Below the pieces are notes generated by a model. That model worked only from the letters and a program-made list of their open reading frames with translations. It had not been told where the DNA came from and ran no database searches. Made by a program: the position numbers and the translations under genes. Shown in pieces: positions 17,866-26,837 of a DNA stretch of 58,443 nucleotides. Within the stretch, counting starts at the first letter, position 1. Each line of letters opens with the position of its first letter. The DNA comes from Lachnospiraceae bacterium (lineage in GTDB: Bacteria > Bacillota > Clostridia > Lachnospirales > Lachnospiraceae). The DNA lies in contig JAETNQ010000021.1 of assembly GCA_021772075.1 (NCBI GenBank), positions 1 to 58,443 of the forward strand, in the 5' to 3' direction.

Positions 17866-18809
17866 GCGGAGAAAGAAAGAAAATAGCGACGAGGGAAGGC
17901 TATGGAAGTACCCTTGTGGAGCTTGGAGCGGAATATCCGAATCTTGTGGTGCTGGACGCGGATCTGGCAGCAGCTACGAAGACGGGCATGTTCAAAAAGG
18001 CTTATCCCGAACGCCATATCGACTGCGGCATCGCGGAGTGCAATATGGTCGGCGTGGCGGCCGGTCTGGCATCTACGGGAATGATCCCGTTTGTCAGTTC
18101 TTTCGCTATGTTTGCGGCGGGAAGGGCTTTTGAACAGGTGAGGAACTCGGTGGGATATCCTCATTTGAACGTGAAGATCGGGGCAACCCATGCGGGTATT
18201 TCCGTCGGAGAGGACGGAGCTTCCCATCAGTGCAATGAAGATATTGCCCTGATGAGGACGATCCCCGGCATGGTAGTGATGTGTCCGGCAGATGTTGTGG
18301 AAGCGAAAGCGGCCGTGAGGGCGGCGGTGGAGCATGATGGACCGGTATATTTGCGCTTTGGCCGTGCGGTGTGTCCGGTGTTGAATGATACGCCGGATTA
18401 TCATTTTGAAATGGGAAAGGGGCGGATTGTCAGGGAGGGAACGGATGTTACCATCGTGGCTACCGGAATCTGCGTAGGAAATGCTCTGGAAGCGGCGGAA
18501 AAACTGGAACAGGATGGGATCAGTGCGGAGGTTGTCAATATCTGCACGATCAAGCCTTTGGATGAGCAGCTTGTAGTCACATCGGCGAAGAAAACAGGAC
18601 AAGTAGTGACTGCGGAAGAGCATTCGGTGATCGGAGGACTTGGGAGCGCGGTATGCGACGCGTTATGCAAGGCACATCCCGTACCGGTCTGCAAGATCGG
18701 GATACAGGATGTATTCGGGGAATCCGGTCCTGCGGAGGAGCTTATAGAGAAGTATGGATTGGACGGCGCAGGGATTTATCGGACAGTAAAAGAATTCGTA
18801 GGAAAGTGA
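17862..18809 (+). CDS. Transketolase, C-terminal subunit
   Basis: 315 residues covering the pyrimidine-binding and C-terminal transketolase domains. Motifs include DADLAAATKTGMF, HIDCGIAECNMVGVAAGLA (the Glu that activates thiamine) and GATHAGISVGEDGASHQ. Overlap with the upstream subunit by ATGA implies coupled translation and 1:1 assembly. It is followed after 11 bases by rpe, giving a pentose phosphate operon. Confidence 0.94.
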   Translation: MSGERKKIATREGYGSTLVELGAEYPNLVVLDADLAAATKTGMFKKAYPERHIDCGIAECNMVGVAAGLASTGMIPFVSSFAMFAAGRAFEQVRNSVGYPHLNVKIGATHAGISVGEDGASHQCNEDIALMRTIPGMVVMCPADVVEAKAAVRAAVEHDGPVYLRFGRAVCPVLNDTPDYHFEMGKGRIVREGTDVTIVATGICVGNALEAAEKLEQDGISAEVVNICTIKPLDEQLVVTSAKKTGQVVTAEEHSVIGGLGSAVCDALCKAHPVPVCKIGIQDVFGESGPAEELIEKYGLDGAGIYRTVKEFVGK

Positions 18810-18820
18810 GAATAATAAAA

Positions 18821-19483
18821 ATGTTGATTTTGTCACCCTCTATTCTGGCGGCGGATTTTTCCGTTTTAGGGAAACAGATAAAAGAAGTGGAGGCGGCCGG
18901 GACAGGCTATCTTCATATTGATGTAATGGACGGCTGCTTTGTCTCTTCCATTTCTTTCGGGATGCCGGTGATCCAGTCGATCCGCAAGACAACGGATTTG
19001 ATATTCGATGTGCATCTTATGATCGAGAGGCCGGAGCGGTATGTGGAAGAATTTGCCGCTGCTGGAGCGGATATTATTACTTTCCACATTGAGGCGACAG
19101 AGGATCCGGCGGCGCTGATCCATAAGATACACGATTTGCAGTTAAAGGCGGGATTGGCTTTAAAACCGGCGACTCCTGTCAGCGCGATGATTCCTTATGC
19201 GGATATGCTGGATATGCTTCTTGTCATGACGGTGGAACCCGGATTTGGAGGGCAGGATTATCTGCCGGAATCCACAGGACGGATTGCAGAAGCGAAAAGG
19301 ATCTTTGAGGCCAGGGAGCTGGCAAAGGATATCCAGGTGGACGGCGGTATCCGGGCGGATAACGTCCATGTGGCGCTGGAAGCCGGAGCGAATGTAATTG
19401 TGGCCGGGAGCGCGGTTTTTCAGGGGGATATCGGAAAAAACATAGAAAAAATGCAGAAAGCATTTCTGGATTTTGGGAAGTGA
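18821..19483 (+). CDS. rpe: Ribulose-phosphate 3-epimerase
   Basis: 220 residues, a (beta/alpha)8 barrel. SPSILAADF, HIDVMDG, DVHLMIERPERY, VMTVEPGFGGQ and VDGGIRADN are the standard Rpe motifs with metal-binding His/Asp. It interconverts ribulose-5-phosphate and xylulose-5-phosphate, feeding the transketolase encoded just upstream. The ATG at 18821 gives the conserved N terminus; the reading frame open upstream merely overlaps the transketolase gene. Confidence 0.95.
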   Translation: MLILSPSILAADFSVLGKQIKEVEAAGTGYLHIDVMDGCFVSSISFGMPVIQSIRKTTDLIFDVHLMIERPERYVEEFAAAGADIITFHIEATEDPAALIHKIHDLQLKAGLALKPATPVSAMIPYADMLDMLLVMTVEPGFGGQDYLPESTGRIAEAKRIFEARELAKDIQVDGGIRADNVHVALEAGANVIVAGSAVFQGDIGKNIEKMQKAFLDFGK

Positions 19484-19491
19484 GCAGGGAG

Positions 19492-20367
19492 ATGTATAAG
19501 AAGCTGGACAGAAACGACAGATGCTGGTGCGGGAGCGGAAAGAAATACAAGGTATGCCACGAGGCTTTCGACGATAAGGTGCTCCGGTATCAGATCGAAG
19601 GGCATATCATACCGGACAGGGATATGCTGAAAACGAAGGGGCAGATCGAGGGGATCCGTGAAAGCAGCAAGATCAATATTGCCGTGCTGGATTATGTGGC
19701 CCGCCATATCAGGGAAGGAATGACGACGGAGGCGATTGACCGGATGGTTTATGAAGAAACGACCCGGCTGGGCGGCATCCCGGCGCCTTTGCATTTTGAC
19801 GGATATCCGAAGAGCGTATGCACTTCCATTAATGCGCAGGTCTGCCATGGAATCCCTTCGGAAGATGTGATCCTGAAAAACGGAGATGTTGTGAATGTGG
19901 ATGCTTCGACGATATACAAGGGATACTTTTCCGATTCCTCAAGAATGTTCTGCATCGGAGAGGTATCAGAAGAAGCGGCCCGTCTGGTGCGTGTGGCAAG
20001 GGAATGCATGGAAAAAGGAATTGAACAGGTAAAACCATGGAGTTTTCTGGGGGATATGGCAGAGGCCGTACACAGCCATGCTTTGGAGAACGGATGCAGC
20101 GTGGTAAGGGATATCGGCGGCCATGGAATCGGCCTGGAATTCCACGAAGAACCCTTCGTGAGCTATGTGACCAAAAAAGGCACGGAAATGCTGATGGTTC
20201 CTGGAATGGTATTCACCATCGAGCCGATGGTAAACCTCGGCACGGACGAAATCTATATTGATGACGGAAACGGATGGACTGCCTATACAGAAGACGGCAA
20301 GCTTTCCGCCCAGTGGGAAGTGACGGTACTGGTGACGGAGGACGGCCATGAAATCCTGACCTATTAA
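19492..20367 (+). CDS. map: Methionine aminopeptidase with N-terminal SEC-C zinc motif
   Basis: About 291 residues. An N-terminal SEC-C-like zinc motif (DRCWCGSGKKYKVCH, about residues 8-22) precedes the M24 peptidase domain. Metal ligands are seen in DASTIYKGYFSDSS, GGHGIGLEFHEEP, FTIEPM and the final QWEVTV. It removes initiator methionine from new proteins. The ATG at 19492 follows the rpe stop closely; an in-frame GTG at 19480 overlaps rpe. Type I enzymes with an added SEC-C motif are common in Clostridia and the motif may dock at the ribosome. Confidence 0.92.
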   Translation: MYKKLDRNDRCWCGSGKKYKVCHEAFDDKVLRYQIEGHIIPDRDMLKTKGQIEGIRESSKINIAVLDYVARHIREGMTTEAIDRMVYEETTRLGGIPAPLHFDGYPKSVCTSINAQVCHGIPSEDVILKNGDVVNVDASTIYKGYFSDSSRMFCIGEVSEEAARLVRVARECMEKGIEQVKPWSFLGDMAEAVHSHALENGCSVVRDIGGHGIGLEFHEEPFVSYVTKKGTEMLMVPGMVFTIEPMVNLGTDEIYIDDGNGWTAYTEDGKLSAQWEVTVLVTEDGHEILTY

Positions 20368-20414
20368 ATTTTAAAGATATAAAAAGAGTTCCGGGAAACG
20401 CAAAGCTGCCCATA

Positions 20415-20443
20415 TTGACACCCCGCCTCCTTTATGTTAGGCT
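20415..20443 (+). promoter_or_regulatory. Promoter for metG
   Basis: TTGACA (20415-20420), a 17-base spacer and TAGGCT (20438-20443), about 41 bases before the metG start. The leader is too short for a T-box. Confidence 0.5.
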
Positions 20444-20484
20444 AAAAATTACGGATAATGATAGAAACGGAAGGAGAACGGGAA

Positions 20485-22458
20485 ATGGATAAAGGGAAAT
20501 ATTATATTACCACAGCAATCGCTTATACGTCCGGAAAACCGCATATCGGCAATATTTATGAGATTGTGCTGGCAGACAGCATTGCCAGGTTTAAGAGAAA
20601 AGACGGTTATGACGTTTTTTTCCAGACAGGAACGGATGAGCATGGACAGAAGATCGAGTTAAAGGCGGAGGAGGCCGGCATTACTCCGAAGGAGTATGTG
20701 GACGGCGTGGCCGGAACGATCAGGAAGCTGTGGGACCTGATGGATACTTCCTATGATAACTTCGTCCGTACGACAGATGAACGGCATGAGAAACAGGTGC
20801 AGAAAATTTTTAAAAGGCTTTATGAACAAGGGGATATTTATAAAGGGGCATATGAGGGGATGTATTGTACTCCCTGTGAGTCCTTCTGGACGGAATCCCA
20901 GCTGGTGGACGGGAAATGCCCAGATTGCGGGCGGGAGGTAAAACCGGCGAAGGAAGAGGCTTATTTTTTTAAGATGAGCAAGTATGCGGACAGGCTGATC
21001 GAGCATATTAATGCGCATCCTGAGTTTATACAGCCGGTATCCCGCAAGAATGAAATGATGAATAATTTCCTCCTGCCGGGGCTGCAGGATCTGTGCGTGT
21101 CCAGGACTTCTTTTAAATGGGGCATTCCGGTGGATTTTGATGATAAGCATGTGGTTTATGTATGGCTGGACGCTCTTACGAATTATATTACGGGGATCGG
21201 CTATGACTGCGGCGGAGAGAGCGACGGGCAGTATCAAAAGCTTTGGCCTGCAGATCTGCATTTGATCGGCAAAGATATTATACGGTTCCATACGATTTAC
21301 TGGCCGATTTTTTTGATGGCGCTGGGGGAGCCGCTGCCAAAACGGATTTTCGGACATCCATGGCTTCTGCAGGGCGACGGGAAGATGAGCAAATCCAAAG
21401 GAAACGTATTGTATGCCGATGATCTGGTGGATTTCTTCGGAGTGGATGCGGTCCGTTATTTCGTGCTGCATGAGATGCCTTTTGAGAATGACGGCGTAAT
21501 CTCCTGGGAGCTGATGGTGGAACGGTTGAATTCGGATCTGGCGAATACTCTGGGGAATCTGGTCAACAGGACCATTTCCATGAGCAATAAGTATTTTGGA
21601 GGAATCGTTGCGGATAAGGGCATATCGGATACGATGGACGAGGATCTGAAAGCTTTGGCGACGGGGACTTATGACAGGGTATGCGCGAAAATGGAAGAAC
21701 TGCGGGTGGCGGATGCGATGACGGAAATCTTCGCTTTATTCAAGCGCTGCAACAAGTATATCGACGAAACGGAACCATGGGTACTGGCAAAGGATGAGTC
21801 GAAGAGGGACAGGCTGGCGACAGTGCTCTATAACTTGACGGAGGGAATTATGGCGGGGGCTTCCCTGCTGGAGCCTTTTATGCCTTCAACGGCGGAAAGG
21901 ATCGCAAAGCAGCTGAATGCCTCTTTGTATGGATTTGAGTCCCTGAAGGAATTCGGCAGATATCCTTCCGGCAATCAAGTGACGGAAAAGCCGGAGATCC
22001 TTTTTACCCGTCTGGATATAAAGGAAGTGCTGGAGAAGGCGGAAGCTCTTTTTGAAGCGAGGAAGGCGGAAGCGGAGAAAGGGCAGGAAGCGGACGGCGC
22101 TGCGGAAAATGTGATTGATATCGAAGCGAAAGAAGAGATCGCATACGAGGAATTTGCCAGAATGCAGTTCCAGGTAGGAGAGATCATCGCCTGCGAGGAG
22201 GTGCCGAAATCCAAAAAGCTTCTTTGCTCGAAGGTACGCGTCGGCAGCCAGGTAAAACAGATCGTATCGGGCATTAAACAGCATTATACTGCGGAAGAAA
22301 TGGTAGGAAAGAAGGTGATGGTGCTGGTAAATCTGAAACCGGCCAAACTGGCGGGAGTGGTATCGGAAGGAATGCTGCTTTGCGCGGAGGATGCGGAAGG
22401 CAGTCTGGCGCTTATGGTACCGGAGAAAACGATGCCGGCAGGAGCCGAGATCTGTTAA
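20485..22458 (+). CDS. metG: Methionyl-tRNA synthetase
   Basis: About 657 residues. The class I signatures are HIGN (about residues 20-23) and KMSKSKGN (about 300). A zinc knuckle of two CxxC pairs (CTPC, CPDC) lies around residues 129-149. A C-terminal EMAP/Trbp-like tRNA-binding domain (about 555-657, FQVGEIIACEEVP...VNLKPAKLAG) follows an acidic linker. The start at 20485 follows AAGGAG by 9 bases and gives the conserved YYITTAIAY opening. It charges tRNA-Met, making it functionally linked to the adjacent map. Confidence 0.97.
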   Translation: MDKGKYYITTAIAYTSGKPHIGNIYEIVLADSIARFKRKDGYDVFFQTGTDEHGQKIELKAEEAGITPKEYVDGVAGTIRKLWDLMDTSYDNFVRTTDERHEKQVQKIFKRLYEQGDIYKGAYEGMYCTPCESFWTESQLVDGKCPDCGREVKPAKEEAYFFKMSKYADRLIEHINAHPEFIQPVSRKNEMMNNFLLPGLQDLCVSRTSFKWGIPVDFDDKHVVYVWLDALTNYITGIGYDCGGESDGQYQKLWPADLHLIGKDIIRFHTIYWPIFLMALGEPLPKRIFGHPWLLQGDGKMSKSKGNVLYADDLVDFFGVDAVRYFVLHEMPFENDGVISWELMVERLNSDLANTLGNLVNRTISMSNKYFGGIVADKGISDTMDEDLKALATGTYDRVCAKMEELRVADAMTEIFALFKRCNKYIDETEPWVLAKDESKRDRLATVLYNLTEGIMAGASLLEPFMPSTAERIAKQLNASLYGFESLKEFGRYPSGNQVTEKPEILFTRLDIKEVLEKAEALFEARKAEAEKGQEADGAAENVIDIEAKEEIAYEEFARMQFQVGEIIACEEVPKSKKLLCSKVRVGSQVKQIVSGIKQHYTAEEMVGKKVMVLVNLKPAKLAGVVSEGMLLCAEDAEGSLALMVPEKTMPAGAEIC

Positions 22459-22470
22459 CGGATTGTAAAA

Positions 22471-22500
22471 TTGATGAAATTATTATGAAAACCTTATAAT
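22471..22500 (+). promoter_or_regulatory. Promoter upstream of the alpha/beta hydrolase gene
   Basis: TTGATG (22471-22476), an 18-base spacer and TATAAT (22495-22500). A second TATAAT lies at 22517-22522. Confidence 0.5.
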
Positions 22501-22524
22501 AGCGGATCATATAGTGTATAATGG

Positions 22525-22562
22525 ATTCATAGCACGGAGAGGCCATGCTATGAATTCTTTTT
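22525..22562 (+). terminator. Terminator or attenuator before the hydrolase gene
   Basis: A 10-bp stem (22525-22534 with 22546-22555) is followed by TCTTTTTT. It can end metG transcription, but it lies downstream of the promoter at 22471-22500, so transcripts starting there would have to pass it before the hydrolase start at 22579. Confidence 0.65.
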
Positions 22563-22578
22563 TGGGGGAGGAAAGTAT

Positions 22579-23511
22579 ATGATAAAGAAGGAAGAACTGT
22601 ATTTTGATTCCAGAGATAATGAGAATAAAATCCATGGCGTGAAATGGATTCCGGAAGGAGATCAGCCGGTATGTATTTTGCAGATTATTCATGGCATGGC
22701 GGAATATATAGAGAGGTATGATGAATTTGCCCGGATGATGGCGGAAAAAGGGATATTGGTCGTGGGCGAAGATCATCTGGGCCATGGCAAGTCGGTAGGG
22801 GAAAACGGTACATACGGCTATTTTTGTGAGCGGGATGCCGCTACGGTAGTTGTCCGCGATTCCCACAGGCTGAAAAAAATGACGCAGGAAAAATATCCGG
22901 GCGTGCCTTATGTGATACTCGGCCATAGCATGGGTTCTTTTATTCTCCGAAATTACCTGTGCCGTTACGGAACGGGGATCCAGGGAGCGGTAATCGTGGG
23001 GACGGGAATGCAGCCCAGGGCTTTGCTGGCGGCGGCAAAGGCAGTGGCCGCCGTGCAGAATTTGATTTGCGGTTCCAAGCATCCAAGCGGGCTGCTGAAC
23101 GCGCTGTCATTTGGAAGCTATAATAAAAGAATCAGGAACTGCAGAACGGTGATGGACTGGCTGACAAAAGAAGAAAAAATCGTAGATGCTTATATGGCGG
23201 ATCCGCTTTGCGGCTTTACTTTTACGGTAAATGGATTCCGCACGTTATTTGAACTGGTGGGAAGGCTGCATAAACGGGAGAATCTGGAAAAAATGCCGAA
23301 GGAGCTGCCGGTGCTGTTTGCTGCCGGCGCGGAAGATCCGGTGGGCGATTATGGGAAAGGCGTGGAAAAGGCATACCGGTCTTTCAAAGATGTGGGCATG
23401 AAAAATGCAGAGATGAAACTATATGAGGGCGACAGGCACGAACTGTTGAATGAAAGCGACAGGGAAAAGGTATACGAAGATATTTACCAATGGGTGATGT
23501 CGATCCTGTAA
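22579..23511 (+). CDS. Alpha/beta hydrolase, lysophospholipase-like
   Basis: 310 residues, serine hydrolase of the Hydrolase_4 / monoacylglycerol lipase type. The oxyanion His-Gly is IIHGMAEYIERY, the nucleophile elbow is LGHSMGSF (Ser near residue 117), the acid is probably Asp in AGAEDPVGDYG and the final His is in EGDRHELLNE. No signal peptide, so cytoplasmic. GGGGGAGG precedes the ATG. The substrate cannot be told from the sequence. Confidence 0.9.
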   Translation: MIKKEELYFDSRDNENKIHGVKWIPEGDQPVCILQIIHGMAEYIERYDEFARMMAEKGILVVGEDHLGHGKSVGENGTYGYFCERDAATVVVRDSHRLKKMTQEKYPGVPYVILGHSMGSFILRNYLCRYGTGIQGAVIVGTGMQPRALLAAAKAVAAVQNLICGSKHPSGLLNALSFGSYNKRIRNCRTVMDWLTKEEKIVDAYMADPLCGFTFTVNGFRTLFELVGRLHKRENLEKMPKELPVLFAAGAEDPVGDYGKGVEKAYRSFKDVGMKNAEMKLYEGDRHELLNESDREKVYEDIYQWVMSIL

Positions 23512-23551
23512 AACGAAGAAAAAGAGAAAAATAAGGGAAATAAGGAGAATT

Positions 23552-24487
23552 ATGAAAAAATTGAAAATGATGAAACAAATTTTATCCGTATCAGCGATGC
23601 TTGTTATGGTGTGGATGTTCTGCCTGAATGTCCATGCGGAGGAAGGAAGAACGGTAGTGGCGCTTGGGGCAGACCTGTCTGCGGAACAAAGGGCTGTGGT
23701 GCTTGGCTTGATGGGGATTACGGAAGAACAGCTGGCGGGATATGAAGTGATATATATTACAAACAGCCAGGAACATCAATATCTGGATTCCTATTTGGGG
23801 TCTTCTGTCATCGGCAGCAAGTCGCTGTCCAGCGTAATGCTGAAAAAAGGGGCAAAAGGAAGCGGCGTCAATGTAACGACAAAAAATATCAATTATTGTA
23901 CTACGGGAATGTACCGCAACGCGCTGCTGACTGCAGGGATACAGGATACGGAAGTGATTGTGGCCGCCCCTGCGCAGATATCCGGAACGGCAGCGCTGAT
24001 CGGCGCGGTAAAGGCGTATGAGAAGATGGAAGGAACGACGATTCCGGACGCGGCGCTGTCCAGCGCATTGGATGAACTGATTACCACGGGGCAGCTTGCG
24101 GAAGCGGCGGAAAATGTAAGCGGCGACGAGATGGAGGCGCTGATCGCTTATATTAAAGAGAAGGTGGCGAACGGAGAGCTGGAAACGGACGAGGATGTCA
24201 GGGCGGCAATCGCGGAAGGTTCGGAGAAGTTCGGCGTATTTCTTTCAGAAGAAGAAATACAGAAAATTGTGGATCTGATGAGCAAGTTGAGAAGCATGGG
24301 GCTGAACAGCGAGTATTTGATCAGCCAGGCGGAAAAGCTTTATGATAAGTACGGGGCGGATATCGTAAACCATGCGGATGAAGCGATCAGCGAGGCGGTA
24401 AGCGGCGCGGTCAGCGGGGCAGCCAAAGGTTTTTTCCAAAGCATTAAAGATTCGATAAAAGATTTTTGGAACGGAATTTTTTCTTAA
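23552..24487 (+). CDS. DUF1002 family exported protein
   Basis: 311 residues with a signal peptide (residues 1-29, ending near NVHAEE). The mature part starts TVVALGADLSAEQRAVVL and contains the YEVIYITNSQEHQYL and NVTTKNINYCTTGMY segments typical of DUF1002, a Firmicutes family found outside the membrane whose role is unknown. The second half is helical and acidic, and the end is a basic/aromatic amphipathic tail. A ribosome binding site AAGGAG lies upstream. It sits alone between the hydrolase and a dehydrogenase gene. Confidence 0.88.
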   Translation: MKKLKMMKQILSVSAMLVMVWMFCLNVHAEEGRTVVALGADLSAEQRAVVLGLMGITEEQLAGYEVIYITNSQEHQYLDSYLGSSVIGSKSLSSVMLKKGAKGSGVNVTTKNINYCTTGMYRNALLTAGIQDTEVIVAAPAQISGTAALIGAVKAYEKMEGTTIPDAALSSALDELITTGQLAEAAENVSGDEMEALIAYIKEKVANGELETDEDVRAAIAEGSEKFGVFLSEEEIQKIVDLMSKLRSMGLNSEYLISQAEKLYDKYGADIVNHADEAISEAVSGAVSGAAKGFFQSIKDSIKDFWNGIFS

Positions 24488-24528
24488 ATTTGTGTAAATG
24501 ATAGAAAGGAAAGGAGGGTTATTTTATT

Positions 24529-25524
24529 ATGAAAATAGCGTTTTATGGAACAAAAGCTTATGATAAGATCTGGTTTGAGCCGTTGGGAAAAGATTATGGA
24601 TTTGAGATCCGTTTTATTGAGCTGCCCTGCAACGAGGAAACTATATTTTTGGCGAAGGGCTATGATGCCATATGTATTTTTGTCAATGACTATGTGAATG
24701 CGGAGATGATCGACCAGCTTTATGAGATGAAAGTGAAAGCGATCCTGCTGCGCAGCGCCGGATTTAACCATGTAGACGTAAAGGCGGCGGAGGATAAAAT
24801 AGCGATTCTCAGGGTTCCCAGTTATTCGCCGGAGGCGGTGGCGGAGTATGCGATGGCTTTGCTGCTGACGGTGAACAGGCGCACCCATAAGGCATATAAC
24901 CGTACCAGGGATTTTAATATGAGCCTGAACGGGCTGATGGGGAATGATTTGAACCATAAAGTGGCAGGAGTGATCGGCACAGGAAAAATAGGGCAGGCGA
25001 TGATCCATATCCTGAATGGTTTCCAGATGCAGGTGCTTGCCTATGACCCTTATCCGGCCAAAGGGCTGGAGGCGGAATATGTGACGGTGGAAGAACTGAT
25101 GCGCAAATCCGATGTGATCACCCTGCACTGTCCATTAACAGCGGCGACAAAGCATATTATTAATAAAGATACGATCGCCATGATGAAAGAAGGCGTTTAT
25201 TTGATCAATACTTCCAGGGGAAGCCTGATCGATACGGAAGCATTGATCGGAGGGCTGCTGGAGAAAAAATTTGCCGGGGTAGGGCTGGATGTTTATGAGG
25301 AAGAAGAAGGCATTTTTTATGAAGACCGTTCCGGCGACATTATAGAGGATGAAAATCTGGCAAGGCTGGTTACATTTCCTAATGTGCTGATTACATCCCA
25401 TATGGGATTTTTCACCACAGAGGCAATGCAGGCGATCGCGATAGAAACATTGGAGAATGCCTATGCCCTGGAGAACGGACTGCCTCTGGTAAACAGAGTG
25501 GGAGTGGAGGCTTCAGCGCAATAG
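24529..25524 (+). CDS. D-2-hydroxyacid dehydrogenase (D-lactate dehydrogenase-like)
   Basis: 331 residues. The NAD-binding motif is GVIGTGKIGQAM (about residue 145), and the catalytic Arg, acid and His are in INTSRGSLIDTEAL, VGLDVYEEEEG and ITSHMGFFT. The N terminus KIAFYGTKAYDK resembles fermentative D-lactate dehydrogenase. It probably reduces pyruvate to D-lactate, or a related 2-oxoacid, to regenerate NAD. AAAGGAGGG precedes the ATG. It is monocistronic by spacing. Confidence 0.92.
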   Translation: MKIAFYGTKAYDKIWFEPLGKDYGFEIRFIELPCNEETIFLAKGYDAICIFVNDYVNAEMIDQLYEMKVKAILLRSAGFNHVDVKAAEDKIAILRVPSYSPEAVAEYAMALLLTVNRRTHKAYNRTRDFNMSLNGLMGNDLNHKVAGVIGTGKIGQAMIHILNGFQMQVLAYDPYPAKGLEAEYVTVEELMRKSDVITLHCPLTAATKHIINKDTIAMMKEGVYLINTSRGSLIDTEALIGGLLEKKFAGVGLDVYEEEEGIFYEDRSGDIIEDENLARLVTFPNVLITSHMGFFTTEAMQAIAIETLENAYALENGLPLVNRVGVEASAQ

Positions 25525-25594
25525 AAGCAGAAAGATTTTCTTGTAAGGGTCAGAATAATTTGTTAGAATATAAGGTGGCAGAGATTTTGAAAGG

Positions 25595-26086
25595 ATGAAA
25601 GGAATGGCAGGAACTGTATTTCCGTATGAAATCCGTATGGCATATCAGGGGGAATGGGAGGAAGCGATGGCGCTGGCCTGGAAAACCTTCCTTGAATTTG
25701 AGGCGGATGATTATTCCCCCGAGGGGATCCGGAGCTTTGAGGATTTTATTACGGACAGTACCCTGCGGCGTATGTTTATCATGGGGGCGTACCAGATGTT
25801 TGTTGCGCTGGACGGCGCCAGAATGGCAGGAATGATAACAGTAAGAGGCAATTCCCACATATCGCTGTTGTTTGTGGATAAGGAATACCACAGGAAGGGG
25901 ATCGGAAGGGCATTGATGCAGGATCTGTGCAGATATTTGCGAACCGAGCTGAATATACGCAGAGTGACAGTGAATGCCGCTCCTTTCGGAATTGGGTTTT
26001 ATCATAAAATAGGTTTTACGGATCTGGAACCGGAACAGATGTCTTCCGGCATCCGTTATACTCCTATGGAGATGGTTTTGAAGTAG
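25595..26086 (+). CDS. GNAT family N-acetyltransferase
   Basis: 163 residues. The acetyl-CoA binding motif A is LLFVDKEYHRKGIGRALMQDL (about residues 89-109), followed by the motif B NAAPFGIGFYHKIGF. It transfers an acetyl group from acetyl-CoA to an amine; the acceptor is unknown. The start may be 25595 or the ATG at 25604, both near AAAGG. No operon partner is evident. Confidence 0.9.
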   Translation: MKGMAGTVFPYEIRMAYQGEWEEAMALAWKTFLEFEADDYSPEGIRSFEDFITDSTLRRMFIMGAYQMFVALDGARMAGMITVRGNSHISLLFVDKEYHRKGIGRALMQDLCRYLRTELNIRRVTVNAAPFGIGFYHKIGFTDLEPEQMSSGIRYTPMEMVLK

Positions 26087-26153
26087 TATGCAGGTTTGAT
26101 GTTCACAGGATACATATTAAAAAAGACATTACGAGAGAAGAGGAAAAAATAAC

Positions 26154-26837
26154 ATGGGCAAGTTGTTTAATATTGATAGTCCGGTGATGCGCTTTTTGGG
26201 GAAGGTAGCGGATTTGATGATTTTGAACCTGGTAACATTGGTGTGCTGTATCCCTATTGTGACAATAGGAGCATCTCTTACGGCAATGCATTATGTACTG
26301 CTGAAAATGGTAAGAGATCAGGAAAGCTATATCGTCAGGTCTTTTTTCAAGTCTTTTAAAGCTAATTTTAAGCAGGCGACGGTTATATGGCTCATGATAC
26401 TGCTGGTGCTGGTGATTTTTGCGGTAGATTTGAGGATTATCAATTCCTCTGCGGACTTTCCCCAGATTTTAAAAGTTATGTTATATGCCTTGTTTATGGT
26501 GACATATATGGTCTTATGTTATGTTTTCCCGGTGTTGTCGAGATTCGACAATACTGTCATAAAGACACTCAAAAACGCGCTGTTTATGGCAATTCTCAGT
26601 TTCCCCAAAACGGTATTGATGATGGTGGTATATCTGTTGCCTCTGGCGGCGCTCTATTTTGTGATCGCTGCTGCGCCTCTTGTCTTTCTTTTTGGGATTT
26701 CGCTTCCGGCATATGTATCGGCGATGCTTTATAACGGAACATTTAAGCGTTTTGAGCCAGAGGAGGAACCGGTAACGGACAGATTTGAGCTGGGCGGGGG
26801 AATCGATATGGAAGAGGATCAGGGGGGTTTGAAATGA
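26154..26837 (+). CDS. DUF624 (YesL-like) membrane protein
   Basis: 227 residues with about five hydrophobic helices. The opening NIDSPVMRFLGKVADLMILN and the CCIPIVTIGASLTAMHYVLLKMVRDQE segment are diagnostic of DUF624/YesL. These proteins usually sit beside sugar ABC transporters or two-component systems, with unknown function. It overlaps the following GGDEF gene by four bases (ATGA), so the two are coupled. Confidence 0.9.
   Translation: MGKLFNIDSPVMRFLGKVADLMILNLVTLVCCIPIVTIGASLTAMHYVLLKMVRDQESYIVRSFFKSFKANFKQATVIWLMILLVLVIFAVDLRIINSSADFPQILKVMLYALFMVTYMVLCYVFPVLSRFDNTVIKTLKNALFMAILSFPKTVLMMVVYLLPLAALYFVIAAAPLVFLFGISLPAYVSAMLYNGTFKRFEPEEEPVTDRFELGGGIDMEEDQGGLK

Noticed and set aside
17038-18809. 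Transketolase split by a stop codon
   Set aside because: Two separate subunit genes with an ATGA overlap are the normal arrangement in many Clostridia.
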